NCBI GenBank assembly: GCA_012026715.1
Contig: VEPB01000036.1
Coordinates: forward strand, 1-16,106
Direction of reading: 5' to 3'
From: Methylococcaceae bacterium
Lineage (GTDB): Bacteria; Pseudomonadota; Gammaproteobacteria; Methylococcales; Methylococcaceae
Length of the DNA stretch: 16,106 nt
A program made the position numbers and the translations under genes. Under the pieces are notes generated by a model. The model was not told the DNA's origin. It searched no databases and saw only the letters and a program-made list of their open reading frames with translations. Shown piece after piece: positions 12,783-16,106 of this stretch; position 1 is the first letter of the stretch; each line of letters starts with the position of its first letter.

Positions 12783-15125
12783 TTAAAGGGGCCGCAAAAG
12801 CAATCGGTGCACCGGTTTTCCCGAAAGAAACGGCAACGCGTTTCCGTCGTGCCAGGCCCCCTGCTGGTCGCGGTAATTGTCCGACAAGGGATGGCCGGAC
12901 TGCCCGCCGGGCATGTGGAGGATGCCGTCCTCCGGGTGGTTGGGTGACACCACCATGCGTTCGGTGGCGCCGTGGTCGCGACCGATGATGCGCACGCAAA
13001 ACCCGCTGCAGCCGCCGTTTTCCACCGCCGGCATGTCGAGCCAGCGGGACAGCGCCGGCAGCTTGCGGCTGAAGGGATGCTGAATCAGGGTCTTGTTGAA
13101 CTGGCCCCAGGTGATCTGGTCCAGATTGGTTTCCGGAAAGCTCCGGCGCAACTCGGCGACGCTCTCATCCAGCAACCGTTTGATCAGTTGGTCCCAATCG
13201 CTAAAGTTGCTCGACGGTAGGGTCTTCGGCAGCTTGGCGGTCAGCAGCGCGCGCAAGGGCGTTTCCATTTCCCGCCAGTAATAGCCGAACTGCGGGTCGA
13301 GTTGGCGACCGCGCCGCACCACCGGGCTGAACACCGCCTCGGCCAGCTTGTCCCTGAAGATCCACAGCAGCGGGATCCCGACGCTGTCGCCATCCATGCG
13401 CCCGTTCCAGGCCGTCAGGTAACGGCCGACCTCGCTGGATGGCCCAGCCGCATTCACGGCCAGTTCCCGATAAAACTCGAAAAAGGCGCTTTGGGTATCC
13501 ATCTGCAACGCCAGCAGATCCGCCTCGCTGGCCTGGGGCAGCTCCTTCAACCGCTGGCTGATGCGGTAGGCGCGATAGCCGTTGGCCTGATTGTGGGCGA
13601 TGACATGGGGATAATCGGCGCCCAGGGTGCGATTGTTGGCGGTGGCCAGATAGCCTTGGGGCGGGTCCAGCAGGCGCGGAAGTTCGGCAGGCGGGATGAA
13701 GCCGTCCCAGCCCGCGGCACCATTGCCCCACGCGCGGCTCACCACGCCGTCCAGACCGCGCCGCAGCGGAAACCGCCCCATCACGGTCCAGCCGATGCGG
13801 CCGCGCTCGTCGGCCAGAGCCACGTTCTGATTGGGTCCGCCGGAGCGGTTCAAGACCGCCATGGTGTCTTCCAGGCTGGTGGTTTCCATCAGATCCAGCA
13901 GTCCCAGATCGACAGCGCCCGCGTCGAGGGCGGTCCACCGCACCGCCACCGGCTTGCCCAGCAAATGCACCGGCGACACCGGCCCCCACTGGGTGCTTCT
14001 GACCGGCAGCAATTCGTCCTCGCCGTCCTTGACCTTGATGATTTCCGCGTAGTGCTCGAACTCCTTCCAGCCATCCGGAGCCCTATAGCGGTTGGGATGT
14101 TCGCGGTCCACGTCCAACTGCACCAGATCCAGCACGTCGGCGTCGACATTGGTATAGCCCCAGGCCACGTGACCGTTGCTGCCGGTGATGAGCAGCGGCA
14201 GGCCCGGCAGGGTCAGGCCGGCGACGCTCACGCTGCCGTAACGCCATTGGGCCCGGTACCAGATGTTGGGAATCCCGAGGCTCAAGTGCATGTCGTTGGC
14301 CACCATGGCACGGCCATCGCGGCTGCGGGCACCGCTCACCGCCCAGTTGTTGGACCCGGCGACGCTGTTGAGTGCATCGACGCCGCCGGCCACCACGGGC
14401 GCGGGCGAGCCGAGCTTGACCCAGGCATCGACCGGAATATCGGTCGCCGGCCGCCGCGAATTTTCCCCGCCCACCAACACCGTGGCATAGGCGTCGGTGT
14501 CTGGGGTGAGAAAACGCACCAACTCCGGCGGCAGCGCCGCCTCCATCACCGTCAGCATGCGCTCGTCCTGTTCCTGGCTATTGAGGGTCTGAAACATGCC
14601 CAGCGCCACCAGAATGCTGTCCTCCGGCCGCCACGGTTCCGGTTCCACGCCCAGCGCGGCAAACTCCGGCGGCAACGGCCGCCCCAGGTCCAGCCAGCCG
14701 TTGATCCCGGCCACATAAGCATCCAGCGCCTTGCGCTGGGACTCCGGCAGCGCCGCCACGATGGCCCGCGCCGCCGCTTCGAAGCGGTAGCCTCGCTGCA
14801 TCCGATCCAACGACAACGCCGGGGCGCCAAAGACCTCGGCCAACCTCCCGCCGCTCTTGCGCCGCATCAGTTCCAGCTGGAACAGGCGGTCGCGGGCGTG
14901 CAGCAATCCCAGCGCCGCCAAAGCATCCTCGCGGCGCTTGGCCTGGATGTTGGGCACTCCCAACTCGTCCGCCTCCACCGTCACCCCATCCGCCAATCCG
15001 CGCACTTCCAGCTCACCATCCAGCGGCGGCGCCGACCCGATCACCCGGTATGCCGCCCAGCCGGCAAGGCCGATCACCAGCCCCAGCAGGACTGCGAGCC
15101 CGCGCTTGATCAACTTACCCATCAT
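12783..15125 (-). CDS. Penicillin-acylase-family Ntn hydrolase, membrane-anchored precursor
   Basis: A 780-residue minus-strand protein from ATG 15125 (ATG 15122 is also possible). Residues about 8-27 form an uncleaved-looking signal anchor, so the enzyme should face the periplasm. The chain follows the family order: an alpha-chain region with LGVPNIQAKRREDALAALG and LHARDRLFQLELMRRKSGGR, then a spacer, and the beta-chain nucleophile Ser258 in GSNNWAVSG. This is followed by NDMHLSL, GSNGHVAWGYTN, GGPNQNVALAD and GYLATANNRTLG, which supply substrate- and oxyanion-site Asn residues. Such precursors self-cleave before the Ser. Substrates in the family range from beta-lactam side chains to acyl-homoserine lactones; nothing here decides which. 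Total length is typical. It diverges from rph across 69 bp. Confidence 0.95.
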   Translation of the reverse strand: MMGKLIKRGLAVLLGLVIGLAGWAAYRVIGSAPPLDGELEVRGLADGVTVEADELGVPNIQAKRREDALAALGLLHARDRLFQLELMRRKSGGRLAEVFGAPALSLDRMQRGYRFEAAARAIVAALPESQRKALDAYVAGINGWLDLGRPLPPEFAALGVEPEPWRPEDSILVALGMFQTLNSQEQDERMLTVMEAALPPELVRFLTPDTDAYATVLVGGENSRRPATDIPVDAWVKLGSPAPVVAGGVDALNSVAGSNNWAVSGARSRDGRAMVANDMHLSLGIPNIWYRAQWRYGSVSVAGLTLPGLPLLITGSNGHVAWGYTNVDADVLDLVQLDVDREHPNRYRAPDGWKEFEHYAEIIKVKDGEDELLPVRSTQWGPVSPVHLLGKPVAVRWTALDAGAVDLGLLDLMETTSLEDTMAVLNRSGGPNQNVALADERGRIGWTVMGRFPLRRGLDGVVSRAWGNGAAGWDGFIPPAELPRLLDPPQGYLATANNRTLGADYPHVIAHNQANGYRAYRISQRLKELPQASEADLLALQMDTQSAFFEFYRELAVNAAGPSSEVGRYLTAWNGRMDGDSVGIPLLWIFRDKLAEAVFSPVVRRGRQLDPQFGYYWREMETPLRALLTAKLPKTLPSSNFSDWDQLIKRLLDESVAELRRSFPETNLDQITWGQFNKTLIQHPFSRKLPALSRWLDMPAVENGGCSGFCVRIIGRDHGATERMVVSPNHPEDGILHMPGGQSGHPLSDNYRDQQGAWHDGNALPFLSGKPVHRLLLRPL

Positions 15126-15135
15126 GCGTATCCGA

Positions 15136-15194
15136 AAATCCGAACCAGAGGAATCGGGTATACTGCGCCGTTTCGTTTAATCGAGAACCTGTCG
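15136..15194 (+). promoter_or_regulatory. Probable rph promoter and leader
   Basis: A good -10 box TATACT is seen at 15159-15164, giving a start near 15171 and a leader of about 24 bases before the rph ATG. The -35 region at 17-bp spacing (15136-15141) matches poorly, though the -10 box is preceded by a GGG that may help. GAGAA (15183-15187) is the likely ribosome binding site. The divergent acylase promoter must overlap this 69-bp spacer but is not evident. Confidence 0.5.
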
Positions 15195-15914
15195 ATGAGA
15201 CCCAGCGGACGCAACCCCGACCAATTGCGGAATATTGTACTGACCTGCGACTACACCAAGCATGCGGAAGGATCGGTCCTGGTGGAATTCGGCGATACCC
15301 GGGTCATCTGTACCGCCAGCGTGGAAGAGCGGGTGCCGCCCTTCCTCAAAGGCAAGGGCAGCGGCTGGATCACCGCCGAATACGGCATGCTGCCCCGTTC
15401 CACCCACGAGCGCATGAGCCGCGAAGCCTCCAAGGGCAAGCAGGGCGGGCGTACCATGGAAATCCAGCGCCTCATCGGACGATCCCTGCGGGCCGCGCTC
15501 AATCTGGAGGCCTTGGGCGAACGCACCCTCACCATCGACTGCGACGTGATCCAGGCCGACGGCGGCACCCGCACCGCCTCCATCACCGGCGGCTACGTTG
15601 CCTTGTGCCTGGCGGTCCGCAAACTGCAACAGCAGCGCAAGCTCAAGAACAACCCGATCCATGGTCAAATCGCCTCGGTCTCGGTGGGCATCTACAAGGG
15701 CGTTCCTGTCTTGGACCTGGACTACAAGGAAGATTCCGACGCCGAGACCGACATGAACGTGGTGATGAACGATGCCGGCGCCTATGTGGAAGTGCAGGGC
15801 ACCGCCGAGGGCCATGCCTTTCGCCGCGAGGAATTGGACGCCATGCTGGCGCTCGCCGACCGCGGCATCAAAAACCTCATGGAACATCAGTTGGACGCCC
15901 TCAAGGTTCTCTGA
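15195..15914 (+). CDS. rph: Ribonuclease PH
   Basis: A 239-residue protein, full length for RNase PH, which trims tRNA 3' ends phosphorolytically (tRNA plus phosphate gives shortened tRNA plus nucleoside diphosphate, EC 2.7.7.56). It starts MRPSGRNPDQLRNI, the standard family N-terminus, and this fixes the ATG at 15195 although the frame is open far upstream. Further hallmarks are GDTRVICTASVEERVPPFLK, EYGMLPRSTHERMSRE, GGRTMEIQRLIGRSLR (Arg86 region), the phosphate-binding ADGGTRTASITGGYVAL (121-137) and DLDYKEDSDAETDMNVVM with the acidic metal residues. The C-terminus is intact. It lies 88 bases upstream of a tRNA-Ser gene, a fitting but possibly coincidental neighbour. Cytoplasmic, normally a hexamer. 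Confidence 0.98.
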   Translation: MRPSGRNPDQLRNIVLTCDYTKHAEGSVLVEFGDTRVICTASVEERVPPFLKGKGSGWITAEYGMLPRSTHERMSREASKGKQGGRTMEIQRLIGRSLRAALNLEALGERTLTIDCDVIQADGGTRTASITGGYVALCLAVRKLQQQRKLKNNPIHGQIASVSVGIYKGVPVLDLDYKEDSDAETDMNVVMNDAGAYVEVQGTAEGHAFRREELDAMLALADRGIKNLMEHQLDALKVL

Positions 15915-15961
15915 CCCGAATTTCCGCACTTCCGGGACCAACGCTTACCTTCACGCTCCCG

Positions 15962-15991
15962 GTGACAGGCGCGAGCAAATTCTGATATAGT
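15962..15991 (+). promoter_or_regulatory. tRNA-Ser promoter
   Basis: A -35 box GTGACA (15962-15967) and an extended -10 TGATATAGT (15983-15991, core TATAGT) are separated by an 18-bp spacer. Transcription would start near 15998, about five bases before the mature tRNA. This is the best promoter in the window and indicates that the tRNA is transcribed independently of rph. Confidence 0.7.
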
Positions 15992-16002
15992 GGCCGACTT
16001 CC

Positions 16003-16093
16003 GGAGAGATGTCCGAGTGGCTTAAGGAGCACGCCTGGAAAGTGTGTATACGTTAACAGCGTATCGAGGGTTCGAATCCCTCTCTCTCCGCCA
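16003..16093 (+). tRNA. tRNA-Ser (anticodon GGA)
   Basis: A complete class II tRNA with encoded CCA. The acceptor stem is GGAGAGA (16003-16009) with TCTCTCC (16083-16089), discriminator G at 16090 and CCA at 16091-16093. The anticodon stem CACGC/GTGTG flanks the loop CTGGAAA, giving anticodon GGA at 16037-16039 (reads UCC/UCU). A long variable arm (TATACG/CGTAT region) identifies it as serine. The T arm is GAGGG-TTCGAAT-CCCTC. The sequence closely resembles E. coli tRNA-Ser(GGA). The 13 bases after it hold nothing recognisable. Confidence 0.98.
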
Positions 16094-16106
16094 TATCCTA
16101 GTCCAG

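Noticed and set aside
12775..12795. GCGGC/GCCGC inverted repeat between the convergent deacetylase and acylase genes as a bidirectional terminator
   Set aside because: Only 5 bp with an 11-base loop and no T-run on the relevant side.
13302..15914. Long plus-strand open frame across the acylase region into rph
   Set aside because: Only its last 240 codons (from ATG 15195) are RNase PH. The rest is the mirror of the acylase gene, Gln/His/Arg-rich and without family features.
1..16106. CRISPR array, insertion sequence or transposase
   Set aside because: No regularly spaced long repeats, no transposase motifs and no terminal inverted repeats with target duplication were seen.

Overview
The window is GC-rich bacterial chromosome, most likely from a gammaproteobacterium. 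The best anchors are an RNase PH gene and a tRNA-Ser(GGA) that closely resembles the enterobacterial one. The remaining gene content (DgcP-like GGDEF protein, YajG-like lipoprotein, CHASE2/CHAT module) fits an environmental gammaproteobacterium, possibly a methanotroph-type lineage. Genus cannot be fixed from this sequence alone.

Left part (1-4466): a divergent accessory module. A CHASE2 membrane sensor runs leftward off the window edge. Rightward, two translationally coupled genes encode an XRE-like HTH protein fused to a DUF4384-like domain, and a TPR-CHAT caspase-like protease with an intact His/Cys dyad. The shared intergenic region holds three TTGAA repeats at exactly 10-bp spacing and a consensus TTGACA -35 box. 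I read this as a sensor/regulator/protease unit whose biological role is not evident from the sequence.

Middle part (4676-10178): mostly leftward genes. These are a YajG-like outer-membrane lipoprotein, a DUF2252 kinase-like protein, a GGDEF protein with a degenerate active site (GGEKF), and a DUF2235 (Tle1-like) alpha/beta hydrolase with C-terminal membrane segments. A 59-residue rightward ORF with a good ribosome binding site lies between the DUF2252 and GGDEF genes. A nested hairpin sits directly in front of the GGDEF start codon. A hairpin of similar architecture lies upstream of the DUF2235 gene.

Gene-poor stretch (10179-11095): about 0.9 kb with no convincing gene but several strong inverted repeats. 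It is followed by a small protein with two PGDWLV-type repeats.

Right part (11732-16106): an exported PIG-L/LmbE-type deacetylase converges on a membrane-anchored penicillin-acylase-family Ntn hydrolase. Divergent from the latter is rph (RNase PH), then a tRNA-Ser(GGA) with its own near-consensus promoter. This end looks like conserved core chromosome, while the left and centre look accessory.
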